A stretch of DNA of 34,179 bases from an uncultured Collinsella sp. (lineage in GTDB: Bacteria; Actinomycetota; Coriobacteriia; Coriobacteriales; Coriobacteriaceae): contig CABURG010000003.1 in NCBI GenBank assembly GCA_902493835.1, positions 1 to 34,179 on the forward strand. Reading direction: 5' to 3'. Shown piece after piece: positions 6,975 to 13,829 of the stretch. The number at the start of each line of letters is the position of its first letter. Positions within the stretch are counted from its first letter, which is position 1. The notes beneath the pieces are model-generated. The model was not told the DNA's origin, did not search any database, and was given only the letters and a program-made list of their open reading frames with translations. The position numbers were made by a program, and so were the translations under genes.

Positions 6975-7901
6975 CTATGCCGGCTGACGGTCGAGGCACG
7001 CGTCCCACATTTGGTCGCGCTCCTCTTGGCTAATGCCCTTGAGTGTCTTGTCGATGAGCTTAAGCAGCTTGTCCGAGCCCTTGCGGCAACCGACATTTGC
7101 CGCGACCTCCTGCTTAAAGCCCTCGCCCTCGGCAAAATGGATGGGGACGATACCGGGATTTTGGGCCATATAGCCCTTCTCGTTTTCGGTGTTGTAGGTC
7201 ACGGCGTCGCACGTGCCCTGCAGCAGGTTCGAAAACACCGTGGGGACGGAGTCGACCGGGTTCTTGTGCACAACGCCCGGAATTTCGTCGATGACGGTAT
7301 CGAGCATGGTGTCCTTTTGGCCGAGCACCGTAGCGCCGCTAAAGTCGCTGAGCTTGGTCGCGTTTTGGTAGGGCGAGCCCTCTTTTACGAACAGGCCAAA
7401 GTAGCCAATGAAGTACGGATCGGAAAAGCCGACGGACTCCTCGCGCTCGGGCGTGGCGCTCATACCGGCGATGATGAGGTCGATTTGGCCGTTGTTGAGC
7501 GAATCGATAAGACCCGAGAAGCTCTGCTTGACGGCAACGGGCTCGCCGCCGAGGGCCTTGCAGACGATCTTGGCGATCTGCACGTCGTAGCCATCGGCAT
7601 AGGCGTCCTGCACGTTGTCGATGGGGATGGTGTACTCGCTGGCTTCGGAGACCTGCCAGTTGTACGGGGCGTAGGCCGCCTCCATGCCAATGCGGATCTT
7701 GTCCTTGCCGATAACGGAATCGGACAGGTCGTCGCGATCGCCGCCCGTCGTGGGCTGAACTACTTCCAGCGTGGAGGGGCGCTGGCAACCGGCAAGTGCG
7801 CCGGCGACGACGGAAGCGCTCGCAGCGAGAGCGCTACCCAAAAAGATGCGACGGCTGCATATCGGCTGCGGATGCGCGTCGCGTTGATGGGGAGAATGCA
7901 T
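6975..7901 (-). CDS. Family 3 solute-binding lipoprotein of an amino acid ABC transporter
   Basis: The protein has 308 residues, starting at 7901 behind GGAAGG. The N-terminus has a twin-arginine stretch, SRRIFLGSA (R17, R18), a hydrophobic core and a lipobox, ALAGC (C39), so it should be exported, perhaps by Tat, and lipid-anchored. The mature part matches the SBP family 3 fold (PF00497): IGMEAAYAPYNW, GYDVQIAKIVCKAL, GLIDSLNNGQIDLIIAGMSATPER and SDPYF. Such proteins bind polar or basic amino acids. It is the first gene of a four-gene minus-strand operon with permease, ATPase and M20 peptidase. A 12-bp tandem repeat resembling an ARG box lies 68 bp upstream. Confidence 0.93.
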   Translation of the reverse strand: MHSPHQRDAHPQPICSRRIFLGSALAASASVVAGALAGCQRPSTLEVVQPTTGGDRDDLSDSVIGKDKIRIGMEAAYAPYNWQVSEASEYTIPIDNVQDAYADGYDVQIAKIVCKALGGEPVAVKQSFSGLIDSLNNGQIDLIIAGMSATPEREESVGFSDPYFIGYFGLFVKEGSPYQNATKLSDFSGATVLGQKDTMLDTVIDEIPGVVHKNPVDSVPTVFSNLLQGTCDAVTYNTENEKGYMAQNPGIVPIHFAEGEGFKQEVAANVGCRKGSDKLLKLIDKTLKGISQEERDQMWDACLDRQPA

Positions 7902-7968
7902 AATCTGCCTTCCCTGTTGAATCGTATGCTGACGACTTAACAGGATACCGCTCAGCGCTACCTCCAGC

Positions 7969-7992
7969 AAATGCATATATAAATGCATATAT
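7969..7992 (-). promoter_or_regulatory. 12-bp tandem repeat, ArgR-box-like, upstream of the binding protein
   Basis: AAATGCATATAT occurs twice without a gap. Within it, TGCATATATAAATGCA (7972-7987) is a near-symmetrical site with TGCAT/ATGCA arms. The spacing and AT-rich centre resemble ARG boxes bound by ArgR, which would fit a basic amino acid importer. It lies 68-91 bp upstream of the start. The repeat is directly visible; the regulator is a guess. Confidence 0.4.
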
Positions 7993-8019
7993 ACAAGTTT
8001 ACGAACTGAAAACGATTGG

Positions 8020-8075
8020 TAGTCGTTGGGGACGTTCTTAAACGACTAGTCAAACAAGAACGTCCCCAACGACTA
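8020..8075. repeat. 20-bp-arm inverted repeat containing the GGGGACGTTCTT element
   Basis: The arms at 8020-8039 (TAGTCGTTGGGGACGTTCTT) and 8056-8075 are perfect complements with a 16-bp loop. The left half (8022-8046) is also a 25-bp unit, the inverse of the one at 2013-2037. So this locus looks like two copies head to head. It stands between the binding-protein promoter and the structured repeat B. Confidence 0.8.
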
Positions 8076-8078
8076 GGC

Positions 8079-8178
8079 ATGAAAAAGGCAAGGCATAAAC
8101 CTTCTGGTCATGCCTTGCCTTTTGAATGACAAATTATCGCTCTGGACGGCGCGCAGCATCGACCGAGCGGCGGAACCT
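8079..8178 (-). repeat. Structured intergenic repeat, copy B (short form), with terminator hairpin
   Basis: On the minus strand the epimerase stop is followed at once by AGGTTCCGCCG, as in copy A, then ATGCTGCGC, AATTTGTCATTCAA and a strong hairpin (8084-8122). The hairpin has arms AAAGGCAAGGCAT/ATGCCTTGCCTTT, its loop carries GACCAGAAGG, and a T-run follows. The second arm of hairpin 1 and the distal blocks of copies A and C are missing. The hairpin is a good intrinsic terminator for the epimerase gene and, given the T-run on the other side, may be bidirectional. Confidence 0.7.
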
Positions 8179-9072
8179 CTAGAGCAAGGTAACGCTAAAG
8201 CTGCGCTTGTCCGTCTCGCCGGGAGCCAAGGTGATGGTGTTGACCTTGTGCTCAAAGACATCGTCCTCGGTGTCCATGGTGGTGTGACCGGTCCAGGGCT
8301 CGAGCGCCACAAACGGAGCGTCGTTGGCGGCAGACCACACGCCGATGTACTTAAAGCCCTCAAAGTCGATCTTGACGCCGTGGCCCGACTTGCGGCCGCG
8401 CAGTGTGAGCGTGGAGCCCGGGGTATCGGTGAACATGATGGCGTCGTTATCGAAGCTGCGGTGCGTGATGGGCAGCACGTCCGAGTTATCGGGAGCCTTG
8501 TAACTACCCTCGAACGTCATAAGACCGTCGGGCGTGATGATGGGAGCCTCATTAGTCCAAGCCTCGGTAAACGCCAGCTCGTAATCCTCGAATGCCTCGT
8601 CCTCGGCACCGGGAGCAGGTACGTTAAATGCGGGGTGGCCGCCCACCGAGAACGGCAGGTCCACGTCGCCGGTATTGGTGACGGCAAAGGTCTGCGTGAG
8701 GGTGGCGTCGCCGGTCAGGGCATAGGTCATGTTGAGCTTAAAGTGGAACGGAAAGGCCTTGAGCGACTCGGGCGTGTCGGTGATCTCGTACGTTACCGAG
8801 GAGCCGTCCTCCGAAACCTCGACCAGCTTGTGCTCGACGATGCGTGCGAGTCCGTGGCGCGGCATCTCGCAGGTGCCGGCCGCAGACGTCGCCGTGTTGT
8901 TGCGCAGCGAGCCCACAATGGGGAACAGGATGGGCGCATGCTTGCCCCAAAAGGCGGGGTTACCCTGCCACAGATACTCGTTGCCGTTGAGGGCAAGGCT
9001 CGTGAGCTGGGCACCCATGGAATCGATGGCCGCGGTGAGGCCACCGCGCTTGATGGTAGTGACAGTAGACAT
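8179..9072 (-). CDS. Aldose 1-epimerase family protein (LacX/GalM-like)
   Basis: This is a cytosolic mutarotase-fold enzyme of 297 residues, starting at 9072 behind GGAGGAAG. Members interconvert alpha and beta anomers of sugars or sugar phosphates. The family pattern is visible: HAPILFPIVGSLRNN (45-59), PRHGLAR with H73, and FSVGGHPAFNVP with H146, the likely catalytic pair. A C-terminal EPWTGHTT follows. The sequence is closer to the LacX-like branch (COG2017) than to classical GalM, and its exact sugar is unknown. It appears to be transcribed alone and ends in a strong hairpin. It may support the sugar modules further along, but there is no operon link. Confidence 0.9.
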   Translation of the reverse strand: MSTVTTIKRGGLTAAIDSMGAQLTSLALNGNEYLWQGNPAFWGKHAPILFPIVGSLRNNTATSAAGTCEMPRHGLARIVEHKLVEVSEDGSSVTYEITDTPESLKAFPFHFKLNMTYALTGDATLTQTFAVTNTGDVDLPFSVGGHPAFNVPAPGAEDEAFEDYELAFTEAWTNEAPIITPDGLMTFEGSYKAPDNSDVLPITHRSFDNDAIMFTDTPGSTLTLRGRKSGHGVKIDFEGFKYIGVWSAANDAPFVALEPWTGHTTMDTEDDVFEHKVNTITLAPGETDKRSFSVTLL

Positions 9073-9151
9073 GCTACTTCCTCCAAAAGTAAACAATAGT
9101 GTCGAGGGCTATTGTCCCACTCTTGGCGGCGGGGTTGAGCGACAGGCGCAG

Positions 9152-10021
9152 TTATTGAGCAATAGCGTAAAGGTCAAACCCGCCCTGCGGAGTGCTATCG
9201 ACCGTATCGGGCGCCTGCGAGTTAAAGCTCACGGGAACCATGCGCTTTGAGGCGCGGAAGCGCGTGCCGTCGGTGGCGACGGGCGGTTCGTCGACGGTGA
9301 GCTCGTAGTCGCCAGGCTTGAGCTCGATGCCGTCACCAGCGGAATTGACGTATTGATACTCGTCAATCGTCTGCCCTTTGAGCGTACGCCCCACGATGTG
9401 GATGAGCATTTGGCTGTCGCCACGCGCGGTGTCCCACGTCGCGCCGTCCTTGACCTCGACCGACACATGTACCGAGCGCGTGCGGCTGAGCGATTGCTCG
9501 ACAGACATCTCAACCTTGGCGGCGTCTTGACGCTGCTGCTCGACATGGCTCCAAACGCTACCGATTGCCGAGCAGGCGATAACGCCGGCCATGAAGGCGA
9601 TGAGGATGGGGCCGAGCGGAGAACGGCGGCCCGCGTCTTCCTCACGAGCCAGGTCGGGGCGATGTGTGGGCGCAGGCGCCTGGGCGCCTTGCGCGGGCAC
9701 GTCGAGAATGCTGAAGGATGCCGTGCTGTCGGGGTCGATGGTGTGACGCGGCTGCGGGATCTTTGCCGGCGAGATGGACATGTCCGCCGGCTCACCGAGT
9801 GTGGCCGTGGCATCGGCCTTAGCCTCATCGGCCTCGGCTTGGGCCCAAGCCTGCTCAAAGGTCAGGGGCTCGGCGGCATCGGAGGCGGCATCAGGCTCGA
9901 CAGCGGCATCGTTGCCGGTCTCGTCCTCGTCGCTCGACACGTCACGCGGCGTGGGCTCGTCCCACTCCTCGTCCGGAGCCTCACCCTCGCTATACCACCA
10001 TTCAAAGTTATCGATATCCAT
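9152..10021 (-). CDS. Unknown single-pass membrane protein with acidic N-terminus
   Basis: The protein has 289 residues and no family was recognised. Residues 1-80 are very acidic and Ala-rich (WWYSEGEAPDEEWDEP at the start), followed by a Pro/Ala linker. One hydrophobic helix lies at about 135-157 (SPLGPILIAFMAGVIACSAIG) after a basic RR. The C-terminal part (158-289) is predicted outside the cell and looks beta-rich, with GIELKPGDYELTVDEPP suggesting a small Ig- or FxLYD-like fold. The N-in topology follows from the arginines before the helix. Weak ribosome site AAGGGG. Codon use matches its neighbours and no partner gene is evident; it may be a surface or envelope-sensing protein. Confidence 0.75.
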   Translation of the reverse strand: MDIDNFEWWYSEGEAPDEEWDEPTPRDVSSDEDETGNDAAVEPDAASDAAEPLTFEQAWAQAEADEAKADATATLGEPADMSISPAKIPQPRHTIDPDSTASFSILDVPAQGAQAPAPTHRPDLAREEDAGRRSPLGPILIAFMAGVIACSAIGSVWSHVEQQRQDAAKVEMSVEQSLSRTRSVHVSVEVKDGATWDTARGDSQMLIHIVGRTLKGQTIDEYQYVNSAGDGIELKPGDYELTVDEPPVATDGTRFRASKRMVPVSFNSQAPDTVDSTPQGGFDLYAIAQ

Positions 10022-10106
10022 ACGGGGCGCCCCTTAGGCCTCGCAAATAAACACTCGCTAGTCTTATACCCCCAGACGGCGCTGGAGCTCGCCGGCGCAG
10101 ACAGGA

Positions 10107-10171
10107 AAACCGTCACAACATTCGACGCTTTCCCTCGTTTTCGAGATTTTCGCCGAATGTTGTGACGGTTT
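10107..10171. repeat. 18-bp-arm inverted repeat
   Basis: AAACCGTCACAACATTCG (10107-10124) pairs perfectly with its complement at 10154-10171 across a 29-bp loop, which itself holds a small CTCG..CGAG stem. It lies between the 3' end of the idi-like gene and the start of the membrane-protein gene, both on the minus strand. It may terminate the former; no clear T-run follows. Confidence 0.75.
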
Positions 10172-10197
10172 GAGTGCGGCAAAGGGACTATCTTTTT

Positions 10198-10845
10198 TCA
10201 CATAGCAAGGGCCGTACGGATGGATGGGTCGCTGAGGGCCTCGCGGAGCCAGGGGGCCAGCTGCTCGGGGTGACCCTGCAGGTAGCCTTTGAGCTCGGAC
10301 GGGGCCACGCGGCGCACCTCCGAGATCTCCTCTTGGTTGATATGCAACTCGCCCGGCTCAACATGGGCAAGGTAGACCTCGCACCATTCGCACTCGCAAC
10401 GACCGTCGCCGTAATCCTCGCGGTACACCACGTGTCCGAGGCGCTCTAGCTGATCGGGCTCGCGCGTAATGCCAAGTTCTTCGCTGATGCGACGCGCCGT
10501 GGCGGCCGCGACGTCTTCCCCGGGGAGCGGATGGCCGGCGCAGCCATCGGCCAGCACCCCGCCCCACAGGCGTTTGAGCGGACTGCGGCGACAGAGCAGC
10601 AGGCGCGCGTCTTCGCCCCGGCCCTCGACCAAAAGCGTCAGAAATGCCTGATGCAGGATGCCCTCGCCGGTATGGGCCTCGATGCGGTCGACGGGGCCAA
10701 GCGTCTCGCCGGTCGCAGCATCGACCGCCACGACCTCGGCGCCCGCACCGCCCTCATCCCAACCGGCGCGCAGAATGCGGGCTGCGGCCTCCTCGAGCGC
10801 AAACTTGCCCTCGCCCGCTGCAACCTTTGTCGTGTGCATACCCAT
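10198..10845 (-). CDS. Isopentenyl-diphosphate isomerase-like NUDIX protein, catalytic Cys displaced
   Basis: The protein has 215 residues, starting at 10845 behind AGGAGAT; a longer frame to 11019 would cross the promoter region. It resembles type 1 IPP isomerase: EAHTGEGILHQAF gives H58 and H65, GGVLADGCAGHPLPGE gives H105, and ECEWCEVYLA gives E151 and E153. These match the metal ligands His25, His32, His69, Glu114 and Glu116 of E. coli Idi, all present. However, the residue aligned with the essential Cys67 (NSVCGHP) is Ala103, and a Cys sits one position earlier (C102). Either the Cys moved, or this is a related NUDIX hydrolase rather than a true isomerase. It is divergent from an MFS transporter. 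The fold is confident; the reaction is uncertain. Confidence 0.8.
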   Translation of the reverse strand: MGMHTTKVAAGEGKFALEEAAARILRAGWDEGGAGAEVVAVDAATGETLGPVDRIEAHTGEGILHQAFLTLLVEGRGEDARLLLCRRSPLKRLWGGVLADGCAGHPLPGEDVAAATARRISEELGITREPDQLERLGHVVYREDYGDGRCECEWCEVYLAHVEPGELHINQEEISEVRRVAPSELKGYLQGHPEQLAPWLREALSDPSIRTALAM

Positions 10846-10917
10846 GGGATCTCCTGTCGCCCGCGATGTACCTGAGACCATCTTCGCCTGTATTGCGACT
10901 ATACAGGCAAGCTCTCC

Positions 10918-10948
10918 ATGTGACAAAGGAGCTGCCCCTTTGTCACAT
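10918..10948. repeat. GACAAAGGG palindrome, copy 2
   Basis: The arms ATGTGACAAAGG and CCTTTGTCACAT are separated by 7 bases. It lies in the divergent promoter region between the idi-like gene and the MFS gene, so this copy cannot be a simple 3'-end terminator of a neighbour. Confidence 0.8.
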
Positions 10949-11006
10949 TCTGTTAGAGTTGCAGGAAGTGAATCCCGCTCATTCATGCGACATTGGAGTG
11001 ACAACC

Positions 11007-12236
11007 TTGACCGCCGCAACCACGCCTAAAAGTAAGTCAACCGCCGCCGCGCTCTCCCCCGCGCGCACCAAGCTCTGCCTGGCGCTGCTCGTGCTGTTGG
11101 GATTCTCGCTCGGCTGCTCCGAGTTCGTGGTCATCGGCATCGAGAGCGACCTGGCGACGGAGCTCGGCATCTCGCTTGCCACCGCGGGCCAGCTCATCAG
11201 CGTGTTTGCGCTCGTCTACGCCATCGCGACGCCGGTGCTTGCGCTCAGCACGGGCCGCTTCCGCCGCTACCAGCTGCTCGTGTGCTATGGCATCGTCTTT
11301 GTGCTCGGCAACTTGGTCATGGCACTGGCGCCCAACTTCCAGGTGCTCTTTATCTCGCGCATTGTCCTGGGCTCTGTCTCGGGCGCGCTGCTCGCCGTAG
11401 GCGTGACGTACATTCCCGAGCTTCTGTCCCCGCAGCAAACTTCGCTTGCCATCTCGGTGGTATATGGTGCGTTTTCCGTGGCGATGGTCTTTGTCACTTC
11501 GATCGGCAAGTTTGTGGCCGACACGCTCGACTGGCACGTGGCCATGTACGGCACGCTGACCTTTGCCGTTTTGATCTGCGGAGCGCTCGTGGCGTTTATG
11601 CCGCGCGTTGGGCAAACCGACGAGCCCGCCACCTTTCGCGAGCAGGCGAGTCTGCTGCGCGAGCCGAGTATCATCACCGGCATGCTTATCTTTTTGTTTG
11701 GCGTGGGCTCGGTCTATGTGTTCTACGGCTACGTGACGCCTTATCTGGAGCAGGTGTTGGGCATGGGCACCGTTCAGGCAAGCACCACGCTCATGGCCTA
11801 CGGCGTGTTCTGCCTGATCTCGAACATCCTGGGCGGATGGATCGATGCGCGCTTTGGCATGAAGGCGCTGCTTGTGACGTTTGTGCTGCAGGCTGCGGCG
11901 TTACTCGGGCTGTTTGCTGTGGGCGGTACCATGCCGCTCGCGCTGGTCTTTGTTTTTAGCTTGGCGCTGCTCATGTACCTGTTCTCGGTGTCGTGCATCA
12001 CGCACTTTATGGACGTGGCACGCAGCCGCCATCCCAAGTCGATGGTACTCGCAAGTTCGGTTGAGCCCATGGCGTTTAACGTCGGCATCTCGTTTGGCAC
12101 CGCAGTGGGCGGCGCCGTGGTAAGCGGCGTTGGCATTGCGTACGTGGGCGCAGTGGGTGCCGCGTTCTCGCTTGTGGCCTGGGTGCTCACGCTGGTGACG
12201 ATTAAGTTGGCACGTTGGGAGCGTCGCCGCGGGTAG
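11007..12236 (+). CDS. MFS transporter of the DHA1 (AraJ-like) type
   Basis: The protein has 409 residues and about 12 membrane helices, likely a proton-driven exporter of sugars, drugs or metabolites. The start is taken as TTG at 11007, because GGAG lies eight bases upstream and no ATG fits near the first helix (TKLCLALLVLLGFSLGCSEF). A GTG four codons upstream is the alternative. The conserved first helix pattern with SEFVVIGIESDLATELGIS, and the loop-2 motif LALSTGRFRRYQLL, are typical of the AraJ/YdhP group. It is encoded alone, divergent from the idi-like gene. The substrate cannot be predicted. Confidence 0.88.
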   Translation: MTAATTPKSKSTAAALSPARTKLCLALLVLLGFSLGCSEFVVIGIESDLATELGISLATAGQLISVFALVYAIATPVLALSTGRFRRYQLLVCYGIVFVLGNLVMALAPNFQVLFISRIVLGSVSGALLAVGVTYIPELLSPQQTSLAISVVYGAFSVAMVFVTSIGKFVADTLDWHVAMYGTLTFAVLICGALVAFMPRVGQTDEPATFREQASLLREPSIITGMLIFLFGVGSVYVFYGYVTPYLEQVLGMGTVQASTTLMAYGVFCLISNILGGWIDARFGMKALLVTFVLQAAALLGLFAVGGTMPLALVFVFSLALLMYLFSVSCITHFMDVARSRHPKSMVLASSVEPMAFNVGISFGTAVGGAVVSGVGIAYVGAVGAAFSLVAWVLTLVTIKLARWERRRG

Positions 12237-12391
12237 CGCAATTGCAGCCAAAAGACGCAGCACCGCCCACCATCTTTTGACCGCCTGGCGCTCGCTCCTG
12301 CAGCCATGCAACACGTCGCCCGCCGCCCAAGTCAACATCTTTCCCGGCGCTATTTAACCACGCAAAACGCATCCTGTTAAGATTACCGCTA

Positions 12392-12422
12392 TTGTTTTTC
12401 GCAATCTGAAAATCGATAGAAT
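12392..12422 (+). promoter_or_regulatory. Possible promoter and operator of the first GH4-PTS module
   Basis: TTGTTT (12392-12397) and TAGAAT (12417-12422) could form -35 and -10 boxes with a long 19-bp spacer. Between them lies TTTTC-N7-GAAAA (12396-12412), a small palindrome of the sort bound by RpiR-family regulators. The downstream gene begins at 12480 behind AAAGGGG. This is tentative. Confidence 0.33.
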
Positions 12423-12479
12423 CGCAGGTAGAGCTTTCGTAGTCTGAAGTGGTCAATCCACACGAAAGGGGTTTACCAC

Positions 12480-13805
12480 ATGGACAAGAAAGCAGTTGTA
12501 ATCGCCGGGGCCGGCAGCACCCACACTCCCGGCATCATCCAGAGCCTATTGCAGAAGAAAAACGAATTACCGCTGCGCAAACTCGCCCTGTACGACATCG
12601 ACGAGAAGCGCATGCATCTCGTCTACGACATCATGAAGCAGTTCATCGAGCAGGAAGCTCCTGACATCGAAGTTGTCGTGACGACCGATCCCGAAAAGGC
12701 ATTCACCGATGTCGACTTCGTCTTCGCGCAAATCCGCCAGGGTGGCCTTCAGATGCGTCGCCAGGACGAGCGCATCCCTCTCAAGTACGGTTGCGTGGGA
12801 CAGGAAACCTGCGGCGCCGGCGGTTCGATCTCCTATGGCATCAGGTCCATCCCCGGCGTCTTCGACCTCGTGCGCTACGCCAAGAAATACAGTCCAGACG
12901 CCTGGATCCTCAACTATTCCAACCCCGCCGCAGTTGTCGCCGAGGCCACACGTCGCGAGTTTGACAACGACCATATCCTTAACATCTGCGATATGCCCAC
13001 GGCTATCTTGCTCTCGTACTCTAAGATGCTCGGACTTCCCAGCTGGCGCGATATCGACCCCATGTATTTTGGACTCAATCACTTTGGCTGGTTTACCAAA
13101 ATCTACGACAAGCAGGGACGCGATCGTCTGCCGGAGCTCCGCCAGATGATTCTCGAGCACGGCATGGCCGTGAGCGACAAGCATCACAAGGACAAGGACT
13201 GGATGCACACCTGGGGTCAATACGTCAAGATTGTGAAGGACTATCCCGAGTATCTGCCCAACAGCTACCTGCAGTACTACCTGTACTCCAAAGACATGGC
13301 AGATGACATGGACCCCAACTGGACGCGCGCCGACAACGTCATCAACGGACGCGAGAAGGAGATGTTTGCCGAGCACGACAAGTACCTGGCAGATCCCGCC
13401 AATTACAAGAGCCCCGTACAGAGCTTCACGGTCTTTGGCGACTTTATCGTCGACGCAGCCGCCTCTATCGCCTACAACAAGTGCGAACGTTATCTCGTAA
13501 TCGTCGAGAATAACGGTGCCATCCCCAATCTGCCCGATGACGCCATGGTCGAGGTCCCCGCCTACCTGCGCTCTTGGGGCCCCGAACCCATCAGCCAGCC
13601 TGCTATCCCCACCTTTTACAAGGGGCTTATCGAAGAGCAGAATGCCAGCGAGAAGCTCGCCGTCGACGCATATTACGAGCATTCCTACCAGAAAGCGCTC
13701 GAAGCCATCGCAATCAACAAGACTGTCCCTTCGACTACCGTCGCGCGCCAAATCCTCGACGACCTGATCGAAGCGAACGGCGATTATTGGCCGACCCTGT
13801 CCTAA
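12480..13805 (+). CDS. GH4 6-phospho-alpha-glucosidase (module 1)
   Basis: This is an NAD+- and metal-dependent glycosidase of family GH4, with 441 residues in the cytosol. It hydrolyses phosphorylated disaccharides delivered by the PTS. The N-terminal Rossmann motif is VVIAGAGSTHTPG. The metal-binding Cys and His are C170 in NICDMP and H201 in LNHFGW, and D171 follows the Cys, as in B. subtilis GlvA (Cys171, Asp172, His202). The CDMP tetrapeptide is the one associated with 6-phospho-alpha-glucosidases, as against CNVP for beta-specific enzymes. The PTS gene follows after 24 bp and an RpiR regulator after that, so maltose- or sucrose-isomer-type alpha-glucosides are likely substrates. No frameshift or missing residue was seen. 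Confidence 0.92.
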   Translation: MDKKAVVIAGAGSTHTPGIIQSLLQKKNELPLRKLALYDIDEKRMHLVYDIMKQFIEQEAPDIEVVVTTDPEKAFTDVDFVFAQIRQGGLQMRRQDERIPLKYGCVGQETCGAGGSISYGIRSIPGVFDLVRYAKKYSPDAWILNYSNPAAVVAEATRREFDNDHILNICDMPTAILLSYSKMLGLPSWRDIDPMYFGLNHFGWFTKIYDKQGRDRLPELRQMILEHGMAVSDKHHKDKDWMHTWGQYVKIVKDYPEYLPNSYLQYYLYSKDMADDMDPNWTRADNVINGREKEMFAEHDKYLADPANYKSPVQSFTVFGDFIVDAAASIAYNKCERYLVIVENNGAIPNLPDDAMVEVPAYLRSWGPEPISQPAIPTFYKGLIEEQNASEKLAVDAYYEHSYQKALEAIAINKTVPSTTVARQILDDLIEANGDYWPTLS

Positions 13806-13829
13806 CTCCCCGCGCATCGAAGGAACATC

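Noticed and set aside
10644..11006. An N-terminal extension of the MFS protein upstream of 11007.
   Set aside because: The extension is Arg/Pro-rich, overlaps the idi-like gene and crosses palindrome copy 2. The TTG at 11007 has a ribosome site.
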